NCBI RefSeq assembly: GCF_000211855.2
Contig: NC_015638.1
Span: 1,364,001 to 1,428,000 of the forward strand
Direction of reading: 5' to 3'
DNA: 64,000 bases
DNA from: Lacinutrix sp. 5H-3-7-4
GTDB taxonomy: Bacteria; Bacteroidota; Bacteroidia; Flavobacteriales; Flavobacteriaceae
Shown in pieces: positions 9,122-17,603 of this stretch (position 1 is its first letter; each line of letters starts with the position of its first letter). Below the pieces are notes generated by a model. The model was given only the letters and a program-made list of their open reading frames with translations. It made no database searches and was not told the DNA's origin. The translations under genes and the position numbers were made by a program.

Positions 9122-9227
9122 GGCGTGTCCAAAATGAGCAGAAGCATCATTTAGGTCAGGCTGTACGTTATATCTTTTTTTGCCATATAGGCAAGCAAAA
9201 AAAGGATGCCACTGCCATCCTTCACGC
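9122..9227 (+). repeat. Dispersed intergenic element, copy A (structured)
   Basis: Copy A of a two-copy element; copy B is at 38955-39046. The ends pair: GCGTG at 9123-9127 with CACGC at 9223-9227. A conserved GGTCAGGCT core is at 9154-9162. A long T/A hairpin closes on TTGCC/GGCAA (9180-9194), and a second hairpin GGATG/CATCC (9204-9220) precedes the 3' end. Together with the small open reading frame that follows, it fills the 405-base gap between the AraC gene and the AhpD-like gene. I recall similar sequences scattered between flavobacterial genes, but I cannot check this here. Confidence 0.65.
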
Positions 9228-9355
9228 AAAATTACCGATACCAAACTCTAGTAAAACGTAAATAATAATCACTGTCCAAGCATAAGGAACTTTTGTCCAT
9301 TTTAACAAGCCTGTTTGTGTCGCACCTTTGTAGTGTAACAAAAAACAATGTAAAA

Positions 9356-9502
9356 ATGAAACCACATACATCGCTATTTAGTTTAATAGCAACCTTTACA
9401 AAAGCAAAGCAAACCATGTCAAAATTTGTAACAAAAAAAGAACACTGTCAATCTCAACAATTACATGACTTTTACTGTAATACAATTACCAATAACAAAT
9501 AA
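9356..9502 (+). CDS. Possible 48-residue leader or small protein
   Basis: An ATG open reading frame beginning MKPHTSLFSLIATFTKAKQ and ending 16 bases before the AhpD-like gene. A near-consensus -7 box (CACCTTTG, 9323-9330, one mismatch to TAnnTTTG) lies about 25 bases upstream, which argues for starting here rather than at the in-frame ATG at 9293, which precedes that box. It has two cysteines, a His/Gln-rich tail and no recognisable family. It may be a real small protein, a leader peptide, or only untranslated leader. Confidence 0.3.
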   Translation: MKPHTSLFSLIATFTKAKQTMSKFVTKKEHCQSQQLHDFYCNTITNNK

Positions 9503-9518
9503 ATAAATCAATAAAATT

Positions 9519-10055
9519 ATGAGCACATTTAATGTACCCACAAAAAACGAAGTCTCTCAAAAAAATCAGGAGATATTTAATCAATTAGAAAAAGGATTAG
9601 GATTTGTACCAAACCTATATGCAACAATGGCGTATAGTGAAAACGCGCTAAGTAATTTCTTGAATTTTTCAAATTCAAAAACATCCTTTTCAGTTAAAGA
9701 AAAAGAGGTTATAAATCTTGCAGTTAGTCAAGTAAATCAATGCGAATATTGTCTAGCAGCACATACAGCAATAGGAAAAATGAATGGCTTTTCAGATAGT
9801 GAAGTTATAGAACTTCGTCAAGGAAAAGCAAGTTTCGATTCGAAACTAGAAAGTTTAGCAAAACTATCTAAAAACATAGCAGAAAATAGAGGAGCTACAG
9901 ATACGGTAATTGTAAATTCTTTTTTTAATGCAGGATATACAAAAGAAAATTTAGTAGATGCAATAACATTAGTAGGAGAAATAACAATCACTAATTACTT
10001 ACATAAAACAACAGAAGTACCAGTGGATTTTCCACAAGCAGAAGCTTTAGTATAA
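9519..10055 (+). CDS. Carboxymuconolactone decarboxylase family (AhpD-like) protein
   Basis: 178 residues. The AhpD-type redox motif is intact: Cys75-x-x-Cys78 with His82 in QCEYCLAAH. Such proteins are all-helical thiol peroxidases or peroxidase-associated reductants acting in the cytosol. The N-terminus contains the FNQLEKGLGFVPNLYATM segment typical of the peroxidase-related subgroup. It is followed 31 bases later by a cupredoxin-like exported protein, so the two are probably one transcript. An oxidative-stress role is inferred from the family; no substrate can be assigned. Confidence 0.88.
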   Translation: MSTFNVPTKNEVSQKNQEIFNQLEKGLGFVPNLYATMAYSENALSNFLNFSNSKTSFSVKEKEVINLAVSQVNQCEYCLAAHTAIGKMNGFSDSEVIELRQGKASFDSKLESLAKLSKNIAENRGATDTVIVNSFFNAGYTKENLVDAITLVGEITITNYLHKTTEVPVDFPQAEALV

Positions 10056-10086
10056 ACAAGAAAATTATAAATTAAACCTATAAACA

Positions 10087-10476
10087 ATGAAAAAAGTAGT
10101 AGCCATTTTAGTATTTACAATAGTAGCAGCATTTAATGTAAACGCGCAAGATACAAAGAGTAATAAACAAGCAGTAAAAACTGTAAACTTAGAAGAAACT
10201 GCGGGAGCATTTACTCAAAAAAGTTTAACCTTAAGTGAAGGAACTTATGTATTTAAAGTAACAAATAATAATGCATCTCCAGAAGTAGGACTGGTTTTAA
10301 TTCAAGATGGAAAAGATGGTGCAAACCCAGAAAACCATATAAAAGAAGCATATGTATCCCAGTTAGTAAAACATGGTAAAACAGAATCTTCACAGCCAGT
10401 AACTTTAACAAAAGGTAAGTATAAATACTTTTGTCCTTATAATAAGACACCACAATATACTTTAGTAGTTGAGTAA
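10087..10476 (+). CDS. Exported cupredoxin-like protein lacking a full copper site
   Basis: 129 residues: a Sec signal peptide (1-20, cleaved after NVNA) and one cupredoxin-like beta-sandwich. The C-terminal loop has Cys116 in YFCPYNKTPQ, where a blue-copper protein would have C-x(n)-H-x(n)-M. The ligand His and Met are absent, so a normal type 1 copper centre is unlikely. The protein should be periplasmic. It is the last gene of the AhpD-like unit and is followed by a strong terminator. It could be a structural relative that has lost copper, or bind metal differently. Confidence 0.75.
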   Translation: MKKVVAILVFTIVAAFNVNAQDTKSNKQAVKTVNLEETAGAFTQKSLTLSEGTYVFKVTNNNASPEVGLVLIQDGKDGANPENHIKEAYVSQLVKHGKTESSQPVTLTKGKYKYFCPYNKTPQYTLVVE

Positions 10477-10496
10477 TTAAACATATATATTTAAGT

Positions 10497-10529
10497 AAAA
10501 AAGCGAGCTCGTAGAGTCTCGCTTTTTTT
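10497..10529 (+). terminator. Rho-independent terminator
   Basis: AAAAAGCGAG and CTCGCTTTTT form a perfect 10-bp stem around a 10-base loop, with further T residues after it. It ends the AhpD-like/cupredoxin transcript. Confidence 0.85.
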
Positions 10530-10703
10530 AAATTTAGGTTTCCATGCATTAATAAGTGCTTGTGTCTCTTCTGCTAATGCATTCAAATTTGCTAATATTT
10601 CTATTACACAAGTAATAATAGCTTTAATGTTGTTAATTATTTAACAAATTGTAAAAATGTAGTATATATTTTTCATTTTTATTTTTAATTCATGCTTGCA
10701 CAG

Positions 10704-10711
10704 TAGTTTCG
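10704..10711 (+). promoter_or_regulatory. Possible variant -7 promoter element of the aspartate kinase gene
   Basis: TAGTTTCG lies 19 bases before the ATG at 10731. It is the same TAnnTTCG variant seen before brnQ and before the gene at 31989. I see nothing else in the 170 bases between the preceding terminator and this box. Confidence 0.35.
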
Positions 10712-10730
10712 TAGTACAAAATAAAGAGAA

Positions 10731-12059
10731 ATGTTAGTATTAAAATTTGGAGGAACATCTGTTGGGTCTATAGAAAACATGATTCATGTAAAAGAAATAA
10801 TTAATAATAGGCATAAAAAAATAGTAGTATTATCTGCAATGTCTGGTACTACTAATTTATTAGTAAAAATTTCAGAGCATATAAAACACAAAAATATAGA
10901 TGAGGCTTTAATTGTTGTTAATAATCTTAGGAATAATTACAATACAACTATTAAAAATCTTATAACAAATCAACAGTTTTATAAAACAGTTTTTGTTTAT
11001 GTAAACGATGTGTTTAATACGTTAGAGGCATTGGTTAATAGTGAATTTACTAATTTGTTATATAATCAAATTGTAGCTCAAGGCGAATTATTGTCTACCT
11101 ATATATTTAGTAGATATTTAATGCAAGAAGGCATAAAAACAGCATTATTGCCTGCTTTAGATTTTATGAGAATTGATAAAACCAATGAACCAGACAACTT
11201 TTATATCCAGCAAAATTTAAATAGAATAATGGGCGAAACTCCAAATGCAGATATTTATATTACGCAAGGATTTATTTGCCGAAACGCTAAAGGTGATATA
11301 AGTAACTTACAACGAGGAGGTAGTGATTATACTGCAACAATAATTGGTGCTGTAGTTAATGCAAAAGAAGTGCAAATCTGGACAGATATTGATGGGTTTC
11401 ATAATAACGATCCGCGATTTGTAGAAAACACAAATGCTATTTCTAATTTATCTTTTGATGAGTCTGCAGAGTTAGCATATTTTGGAGCAAAAATATTACA
11501 CCCACAAACCGTAATGCCTGTTAGAGCTTTAGATATTCCTGTACGTTTAAAAAATACAATGTCTCCTAAAGCACATGGAACATTAATTACAAATCAAATT
11601 CATGGAGAAGGCATAAAAGCAATAGCAGCAAAAGATGGCATTACAGCGATAAAAATAAAATCTGCTAGAATGTTACTAGCGCACGGTTTTTTAAAGAAAG
11701 TATTCGAGATCTTTGAGCGCTACGAAACAGCTATAGATATGATTACAACGTCTGAAATAGCTGTGTCTTTAACAGTAGATAATACTACGCATTTATCTGA
11801 AATAGTAGAAGAGTTAGACCATTTTGCAACAGTTGAGGTAGACGATTATATGAGTATTGTGTGTTTAGTAGGAAATGCTATTATTTACCATCCAGATACA
11901 CCAAATTTATTTCAAGTATTACAAGATGTTAACGTGAGAATGATTTCTTATGGAGGTAGTAATAACAATATTTCACTATTAATTAAAACTAGTGATAAAA
12001 TTGAAACGCTTCAAAAATTACAGCGTTACGTTTTTGAAAGTGAATGTGTTTTAGTTTAA
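10731..12059 (+). CDS. lysC: Aspartate kinase, monofunctional
   Basis: 442 residues. It phosphorylates aspartate, the committed step towards lysine, threonine and methionine. The N-terminal KFGGTSVG motif and the later QGFICRN and RGGSDYTATI motifs define the amino-acid kinase domain (about 1-290). The C-terminal 150 residues are tandem ACT-type regulatory domains, so end-product feedback inhibition is expected, although which amino acid acts cannot be told. No homoserine dehydrogenase domain is fused. It stands alone between terminators. The symbol lysC is used in the general sense of the monofunctional enzyme. Confidence 0.93.
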   Translation: MLVLKFGGTSVGSIENMIHVKEIINNRHKKIVVLSAMSGTTNLLVKISEHIKHKNIDEALIVVNNLRNNYNTTIKNLITNQQFYKTVFVYVNDVFNTLEALVNSEFTNLLYNQIVAQGELLSTYIFSRYLMQEGIKTALLPALDFMRIDKTNEPDNFYIQQNLNRIMGETPNADIYITQGFICRNAKGDISNLQRGGSDYTATIIGAVVNAKEVQIWTDIDGFHNNDPRFVENTNAISNLSFDESAELAYFGAKILHPQTVMPVRALDIPVRLKNTMSPKAHGTLITNQIHGEGIKAIAAKDGITAIKIKSARMLLAHGFLKKVFEIFERYETAIDMITTSEIAVSLTVDNTTHLSEIVEELDHFATVEVDDYMSIVCLVGNAIIYHPDTPNLFQVLQDVNVRMISYGGSNNNISLLIKTSDKIETLQKLQRYVFESECVLV

Positions 12060-12094
12060 ACTCGTATTAAAATAGAAAATGGTGTATAAATTAT

Positions 12095-12126
12095 AAAACC
12101 TCATTTACATTTGTATTTGAGGTTTT
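12095..12126 (+). terminator. Terminator of the aspartate kinase gene
   Basis: AAAACCTCA and TGAGGTTTT form a perfect 9-bp stem with a 14-base loop, 35 bases after the stop codon. Confidence 0.7.
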
Positions 12127-12153
12127 ATATATTTTGTAGCTAATATAAAGCAC

Positions 12154-12182
12154 AAAAAAAACCTCTAAAAAGAGGTTTTTTA
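12154..12182 (-). terminator. Terminator of the Xaa-Pro aminopeptidase gene (bidirectional)
   Basis: AAAAACCTCT and AGAGGTTTTT form a 10-bp stem with a loop of four A residues. It has T-runs on both strands and lies 14 bases after the aminopeptidase stop, so it serves the minus strand and backs up the plus-strand terminator before it. Confidence 0.8.
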
Positions 12183-12196
12183 AAATGAGTTAGACT

Positions 12197-13489
12197 TTAT
12201 TTATTCATAAGCTCTTCAATTTCATCTGCTTCAATTGGGATATTTCTCATCAAATTAAAAGGTTCTCCGCTTTTTTGTACTACAACGTCATCTTCTAATC
12301 TAATACCAAAACCTTCATCTGGAATATAGATACCTGGTTCAACAGTAAAAACCATGTTTTCTTGCATAGGCTCTGTTAAAATGCCATAATCATGTGTGTC
12401 TAAACCAATGTGGTGACTTGTTCCGTGCATAAAGTATTTTTTATAAGCAGGCCAGTCTGGATTTTCGTTTTTAACATCAGCTTTATCAAGTAAACCTAGG
12501 CCTAATAATTCGCTAGTCATTAATTTACCAACTTCAATATGGTATTCTGCCCATAAAGTTCCAGGGACTAGCATTTTAGTTGCGTCATTTTTTACACGAT
12601 TAACAGCATTATAAACAGCCTTTTGTCTGTCTGTAAATTTTCCTGAAACAGGTATGGTACGTGTCATATCACTAGCGTAATTTGCATATTCTGCGCCAGC
12701 ATCAATTAAAATTAAATCACCAGCTTTACACTGTTGGTTGTTTTCTATATAATGTAAAACATTAGCGTTATTACCAGAGCCAATTATAGGTGTGTAGGCA
12801 AAACCTTTAGATCGATTGTTTAAAAACTCATGCATAAACTCAGCTTCAAGATTATACTCCCAAACATCTGGTTTTACAAAATTTAATATTCTTCTAAAGC
12901 CTTTTTCTGTGATATCACAGGCTTGTTGCATTAAATCTAATTCAATTTGATCTTTAATAGAGCGTAAACGCTGTAATATTGGGTTGCTTTTAGCTACGCG
13001 GTGTGCAGGATATTTATCTTTAAGCCATTTAGTAAAACGGGCTTCGCGAGTTTCAGTCTCTATATTAGCTCTATAATGTTCGTTTGTATTTATATATACA
13101 GTGTCTGCTTGAGACATTATTTCGGCTAAAACTTTATGTAAATCTTGTAGCCAGTAAACAGTTTTTATTCCGCTAGTAGAAAAAGCAGCATCTTTAGTTA
13201 GCTTTTCGCCTTCCCAAACAGCAATATGTTCATTTGTTTCTTTTAAAAATAAAATTTCACGATTTTTAGGATTTGGACAATCTGGAAAAATTACTAAAAT
13301 ACTTTCTTCTTGGTCAACGCCACTCAAATAAAAAATATCTCTATGTTGTGCAAAAGGTAAAGTACTATCTGCGCTAATTGGATAAATATCATTGGAGTTA
13401 AAAATAGCAAGACTATTAGGCTGCATTTGCTGCGCAAAGTTTTTACGATTTTTAATAAAAAGGCTACTGTCTATTTTGTGGTATTTCAT
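12197..13489 (-). CDS. pepP: Aminopeptidase P family metallopeptidase
   Basis: 430 residues, the usual length for Xaa-Pro aminopeptidase (M24B). It removes N-terminal residues preceding proline, in the cytosol. The N-terminal 170 residues are the AMP_N domain. The catalytic pita-bread domain shows the metal ligands: Asp in LIDAGAEY and in YASDMTRTIP, His in MHGTSHHIGLD, Glu in FTVEPGIYI, and Glu in IRLEDDV. There is no signal peptide. It is monocistronic and divergent from the BNR-repeat gene. Confidence 0.93.
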   Translation of the reverse strand: MKYHKIDSSLFIKNRKNFAQQMQPNSLAIFNSNDIYPISADSTLPFAQHRDIFYLSGVDQEESILVIFPDCPNPKNREILFLKETNEHIAVWEGEKLTKDAAFSTSGIKTVYWLQDLHKVLAEIMSQADTVYINTNEHYRANIETETREARFTKWLKDKYPAHRVAKSNPILQRLRSIKDQIELDLMQQACDITEKGFRRILNFVKPDVWEYNLEAEFMHEFLNNRSKGFAYTPIIGSGNNANVLHYIENNQQCKAGDLILIDAGAEYANYASDMTRTIPVSGKFTDRQKAVYNAVNRVKNDATKMLVPGTLWAEYHIEVGKLMTSELLGLGLLDKADVKNENPDWPAYKKYFMHGTSHHIGLDTHDYGILTEPMQENMVFTVEPGIYIPDEGFGIRLEDDVVVQKSGEPFNLMRNIPIEADEIEELMNK

Positions 13490-13501
13490 GAAAAAATAGT
13501 T

Positions 13502-13527
13502 TTCATTCCCTTGAAAAGCGGGAATTT
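13502..13527. repeat. Short palindromic intergenic repeat (REP-like), copy 1
   Basis: ATTCCC and GGGAAT form a 6-bp stem around a 10-base loop. Read on the minus strand it begins AAATTCCCGC and ends GGGAATGAA. A second sequence of the same plan, AAATTCCTGC ... AGGAA, lies at 34506-34527. Both sit in intergenic DNA next to gene ends. Confidence 0.5.
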
Positions 13528-13546
13528 AATTAGTGTTTTAATTTTT

Positions 13547-13593
13547 CTCCGTCAAGCGGAAAAACTAAGAAGCTTGAATTAAGCTTGCCGGAG
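13547..13593. repeat. Imperfect inverted repeat in the divergent intergenic region
   Basis: CTCCGTCAAGC (13547-13557) pairs with GCTTGCCGGAG (13583-13593) with one mismatch. Two AAGCTT sites (13570-13575 and 13581-13586) lie within or next to the right arm. It could be an operator, a hairpin in a leader, or another dispersed palindromic element. Confidence 0.45.
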
Positions 13594-13614
13594 TGTCAAA
13601 AATAACATTTTATT

Positions 13615-13632
13615 ACCGAAAAGAGTTTCGGT
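13615..13632 (+). other. Perfect 7-bp hairpin upstream of the BNR-repeat gene
   Basis: ACCGAAA and TTTCGGT flank an AGAG loop, 52 bases before the chosen ATG. The T-run after it is short (TTT), so a terminator is not convincing; a leader hairpin is possible. Confidence 0.4.
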
Positions 13633-13684
13633 TTTGTTCATATTTAACAGAATGATTACCTTCAAGGTCTCAAAAAACATCAAT

Positions 13685-16525
13685 ATGAAACTTAAATTAT
13701 TTTTAACTGTCTTGCTTGCTTTTATTTTAAAAGCTCAAGCGCAACAACCAGCAACAAATTCTAATACTGTAAAACAAGCGCTTGCACAAAAGAAGCTAAT
13801 GGTAGAATCATCATTAGTTAAAAATGTGGCCTTTAAAAATATTGGACCAACAGTAATGAGTGGTCGTGTTGTAGATATAGATGTTAATCCAAATAATACT
13901 TCAGAGTTTTATGTAGGTTATGCTTCTGGAGGTTTGTGGTATACAAAAAATAATGGATCTTCTTTTACTCCTGTTTTAGATAATGCTCAAACTCAAAATG
14001 TAGGTGATATTGCTGTAGATTGGCAGTCTGGAACTATTTGGGTTGGTACAGGAGAAAATAATAGCTCGCGCTCATCTTACGCAGGAATAGGTATTTTAAA
14101 ATCTACAAATAAAGGTGAAACTTGGGAACATGTTGGCTTGCCAGATTCTCACCATATTGGGCGTATTTTAATAAACCCAAATAATATAAATGAAGTTGTG
14201 GTTGGTGTAACAGGTCATTTATATTCGTCAAATAAAGAACGCGGCATTTATAAAACAAAAGATGGTGGTAAAACATGGCAGCAAACTTTGTTTGTAGATG
14301 AAAATAGTGGAATTATAGATGTGCAACAGTCGCCAAATAACTTTAATATTCTTTATGCTTCATCATGGACACGTGATAGAAAAGCTTGGAATTTTGATGG
14401 TAGCGGAAATAATTCAGCAATATTTAAAAGTACAGATGCTGGTGAAACTTGGCAGAAAATATCTACTAAAGAAAGTGGTTTTCCAACAGGAAATGGTGTT
14501 GGGCGAATAGGTTTGGCAGTATCAAACGATAATGTATTATATGCTTTTCATGATAGTCAATTTAGAAGAAAAGAAAATAATAAAAAAGAAGAAACTCGCG
14601 GACTTAAAAAAGAAGAGTTTAAAACCATGAGTACAGAAACCTTTTTAGCTTTAGATGATAAAAAGTTAAACGGATTTTTAAAAATGAATAATTTTCAGGA
14701 AAAATATCGCGCTGAAAATGTAAAGCAAATGGTGCGTAGTGGTAATGTAAAACCTGTAGATTTAGCCAACTATCTTGAAGATGCTAATTCTATGTTGTTT
14801 GATACGCCTGTAATTGGAGCCGAAGTTTATAAAAGTACAAATGGTGGAAAAACATGGAGTAAAACACACGACGATTATTTAGACGATGTATACTATTCGT
14901 ATGGTTACTATTTTGGAGAAATTAGAGTCGATCCTCAAGATGAAAACGGTATCTATATAATGGGAGTTCCAATTTTAAAATCTAAAGATGGCGGGAAATC
15001 TTTTACATCTATTAGTAAAGAAAACGTGCATGCAGATCATCAGGCATTATGGGTAAACCCAAAAGTATCTGGGCATTTAATAAACGGTAACGATGGCGGT
15101 TTAAACATGTCTTACGATGATGGTGAAACATGGGAAAAACTAAACGTAAATAGTGTTGGGCAGTTTTATGCAATTAATGTAGACAACCAAGAGCCATATC
15201 GCGTGTACGGTGGTTTGCAAGATAACGGTGTTTGGGTTGGTGCACACAATGCGCCTCAAAATAGAGCTTGGCATCAAAACGGACAATATCCTTGGGAGTC
15301 AATAATGGGTGGCGACGGTATGCAAATAGAAATAGATAACCGTAATGCAAATATTGTTTACACAGGTTATCAATTTGGTAACTATTATAGAATTAATAGA
15401 GAAACAGGAGAACAAAAATACATACAACCAAAACATGAGTTGGGCGAAAGTCCTTATAGGTTTAACTGGCAAACACCAATACATTTATCGCGTCATAACC
15501 AAGATATATTATATTTAGGTGGTAACAAATTAATGAGGTCTCTAGATAAAGGAGAGCATTGGAAAGCAATTTCTAAAGATTTAACTAATGGTGGTAAAAA
15601 AGGAAACGTAGCTTATGGAACATTGACTTCTATTAGCGAATCGCCTTTTGAATTTGGATTAATTTATGTTGGTAGTGATGATGGTTTGGTACATGTTACT
15701 AAAAATGGAGGCGGCAGTTGGGAAAATATTTCTGCTAACCTTCCAAAAGATTTGTGGGTAAGTAGGATAGTAGCATCAAAACACAAAAAAGAACGTGTTT
15801 ACTTAACGTTAAATGGTTACCGTTGGGACGACTTTACAAGCTACGTTTATAAGTCTGAAGATTATGGAAAAACATGGTCGTCTATAGCTTCAAATATTTC
15901 AGCTTCTGCAGTAAATGTTATTCGCGAAGATTTTAAAAACGAAAACATATTGTATTTAGGTACAGATAATGGTGCTTATGTATCATTTAATAAAGGAGAA
16001 AGTTGGGAAGCATTTTCAAAAAACTTACCAGCAGTAGCAGTACACGATATAGTATTACATGAAAAATCTAATGATTTGTTATTGGGAACTCACGGTAGAA
16101 GCATTTACAAAACTAATGTAGAGCCGCTTCAGGAAATGAACGCATCGGTAAAAAAACAGTCATTAGCTATTTTTAATATTGAAAAAATTAGAAGTAGTCG
16201 CCGTTGGGGAAATAGCTGGAGTAAATGGATGCAACCTTACGAACCTTCAAATACTATAACGTTTTATTCTAGTGAAGAAGCTAAAAAAACTATCGAAATT
16301 AGAAGCGATAAAAATTCAGTATTGCAAACAATAGATGTAGACGTTAATAAAGGTTTTAATTATGTAGAATACGATTTTACTTTAACCGAAAAAGGACGTA
16401 AAAAATTATTAAAAGAAAACACAACAATAGATATTGAAAAAGCAAAAAATGGTAAATATTACTTGCCTAAAGGAAAATATATAATTTCAATTGATGGTGT
16501 AACTAAAGGTTTTGAAATAGAATAG
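13685..16525 (+). CDS. Exported VPS10/BNR-repeat (sortilin-like) propeller protein
   Basis: I chose the ATG at 13685, 51 bases inside the longest frame, because it starts a clean signal peptide (MKLKLFLTVLLAFILKAQAQ); the protein is then 946 residues. From about residue 45 it carries many Asp-box/BNR-type blades (KSTNKGETWEHVG, KTKDGGKTWQQT, KSTDAGETWQKIS and others), characteristic of large VPS10 or 'WD40/YVTN/BNR-like' exoproteins of Bacteroidota often mislabelled glycosyl hydrolases. No T9SS C-terminal domain or lipobox is seen, so the periplasm or outer membrane is likely. Enzymatic activity is unproven; no sialidase catalytic set is evident. Confidence 0.85.
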   Translation: MKLKLFLTVLLAFILKAQAQQPATNSNTVKQALAQKKLMVESSLVKNVAFKNIGPTVMSGRVVDIDVNPNNTSEFYVGYASGGLWYTKNNGSSFTPVLDNAQTQNVGDIAVDWQSGTIWVGTGENNSSRSSYAGIGILKSTNKGETWEHVGLPDSHHIGRILINPNNINEVVVGVTGHLYSSNKERGIYKTKDGGKTWQQTLFVDENSGIIDVQQSPNNFNILYASSWTRDRKAWNFDGSGNNSAIFKSTDAGETWQKISTKESGFPTGNGVGRIGLAVSNDNVLYAFHDSQFRRKENNKKEETRGLKKEEFKTMSTETFLALDDKKLNGFLKMNNFQEKYRAENVKQMVRSGNVKPVDLANYLEDANSMLFDTPVIGAEVYKSTNGGKTWSKTHDDYLDDVYYSYGYYFGEIRVDPQDENGIYIMGVPILKSKDGGKSFTSISKENVHADHQALWVNPKVSGHLINGNDGGLNMSYDDGETWEKLNVNSVGQFYAINVDNQEPYRVYGGLQDNGVWVGAHNAPQNRAWHQNGQYPWESIMGGDGMQIEIDNRNANIVYTGYQFGNYYRINRETGEQKYIQPKHELGESPYRFNWQTPIHLSRHNQDILYLGGNKLMRSLDKGEHWKAISKDLTNGGKKGNVAYGTLTSISESPFEFGLIYVGSDDGLVHVTKNGGGSWENISANLPKDLWVSRIVASKHKKERVYLTLNGYRWDDFTSYVYKSEDYGKTWSSIASNISASAVNVIREDFKNENILYLGTDNGAYVSFNKGESWEAFSKNLPAVAVHDIVLHEKSNDLLLGTHGRSIYKTNVEPLQEMNASVKKQSLAIFNIEKIRSSRRWGNSWSKWMQPYEPSNTITFYSSEEAKKTIEIRSDKNSVLQTIDVDVNKGFNYVEYDFTLTEKGRKKLLKENTTIDIEKAKNGKYYLPKGKYIISIDGVTKGFEIE

Positions 16526-16571
16526 ATACTATTTCTTTTAAAATTGAGTTTTATATATAAACCAATCAATA

Positions 16572-17450
16572 ATGAGAAATTTATCAGTTTTAGTAGTAAT
16601 AGTTACATTGTTTTATTCTTGTAGCAGTGACAGTAATCAAGAAATAATTAATAATACTACAGAGCCTAATCTTATAATAAAATTTAAATTTAATCCAACT
16701 CAAGAACGTTTAAATAACTTTGGAGAACCAGCTGTCATTTCAGCAGGAAATGCTGCGCAATCACCAAATTTTGAAAAAATGAGTGCTAATTATATTGAAT
16801 TTGCACCAACGGTAAATACACTTTTAGGAGACGGTGAAATTATTTTTACCGGAAACGAAACAACTCAAGGCGGCGAAGTTGCTATAGATTTTAAAAATGC
16901 AATATTTGCAGGCGATAATGAGACATTTCTAAGTATTCCTTTAAGTCAAGTTAGCCAAGGTTATTATGAATGGGTTAGAGTATCTTTAGCTTATCAAGAA
17001 GGAGCTATAAATTTTTTAGCTGAAAATGGTAATGAGTACCAAGGCACGCTAGCCAGTTTTGTTGGTTATAATAATTATATCTCAAGTTTTAACTTAAACG
17101 GAAGTAATATTATAGTAAACGAAAATAAATTACAAGGTTTTTGGGCTTTTGAAACTTTAGGATTAACAATTCAAGGCCAAGCACCAGAAGGAGCAACAAC
17201 AGTTCCAAACCCACTATTTAATTCTTCGCCAGTTCCTCAAGGTTCATGTGTTGTTACAGGATCTTTTGAAAATGGATTAACGATTACTGGTAGCGAAACA
17301 AGTGATATTGTAGTTACGTTTTCATTTTCAACTAACAATAGCTTTGAGTGGACGGAAGTTAATATAGATGGTAAATATGAACCTAGTGCAGGAGAGCAAG
17401 TTGTAGATATGGGACTTCGAGGAATTATACCAAGCCTTTCAATAGAGTAA
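16572..17450 (+). CDS. Hypothetical lipoprotein
   Basis: 292 residues with a lipoprotein signal (Cys17 in LFYSCSSDS). The mature part is beta-rich and has no motif I recognise. Notable stretches are IIKFKFNPTQERLNNFGEPA near the N-terminus and IDGKYEPSAGEQVVDMGLRG near the C-terminus. It is 46 bases downstream of the BNR-repeat exoprotein on the same strand and may be co-transcribed with it. It lies before the sdhC promoter, so it is not part of complex II. Function unknown; periplasmic or outer-membrane location follows from the lipobox. Confidence 0.75.
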   Translation: MRNLSVLVVIVTLFYSCSSDSNQEIINNTTEPNLIIKFKFNPTQERLNNFGEPAVISAGNAAQSPNFEKMSANYIEFAPTVNTLLGDGEIIFTGNETTQGGEVAIDFKNAIFAGDNETFLSIPLSQVSQGYYEWVRVSLAYQEGAINFLAENGNEYQGTLASFVGYNNYISSFNLNGSNIIVNENKLQGFWAFETLGLTIQGQAPEGATTVPNPLFNSSPVPQGSCVVTGSFENGLTITGSETSDIVVTFSFSTNNSFEWTEVNIDGKYEPSAGEQVVDMGLRGIIPSLSIE

Positions 17451-17543
17451 AAAACGTGTATTATAAACGATTTGTTATATAATTTTAGTAATAAAACACT
17501 TGTTACTTAAACCCATTCTAAATAGTACAAAAAAGTTTTAAAA

Positions 17544-17575
17544 TTTGTTGCGAAAGCGTTTGCGTTGTATCTTTG
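17544..17575 (+). promoter_or_regulatory. Promoter of sdhCAB
   Basis: TTTG (17544-17547) and TATCTTTG (17568-17575) are separated by 20 bases, a full match to the Bacteroidota -33/-7 promoter. The sdhC ATG at 17604 follows after 28 bases. Confidence 0.75.
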
Positions 17576-17603
17576 TAGTAACTATACTTTAACTACAAAT
17601 ATA

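Noticed and set aside
9232-9417. Minus-strand frame of 61 codons near the copy A element
   Set aside because: It overlaps the plus-strand promoter-like box and the plus-strand small frame, and it has no recognisable family or upstream promoter.
10253-10549. Minus-strand frame of 98 codons opposite the cupredoxin-like gene
   Set aside because: Its composition is Leu-rich shadow coding and it contains the terminator; the plus-strand gene has a clear signal peptide.
10488-10645. Minus-strand stretch reading like a helical peptide (…NLNALAEETQALINAW…)
   Set aside because: It has no start codon before an in-frame stop and it runs through the terminator at 10497-10529, so it is more likely chance or a decayed remnant.
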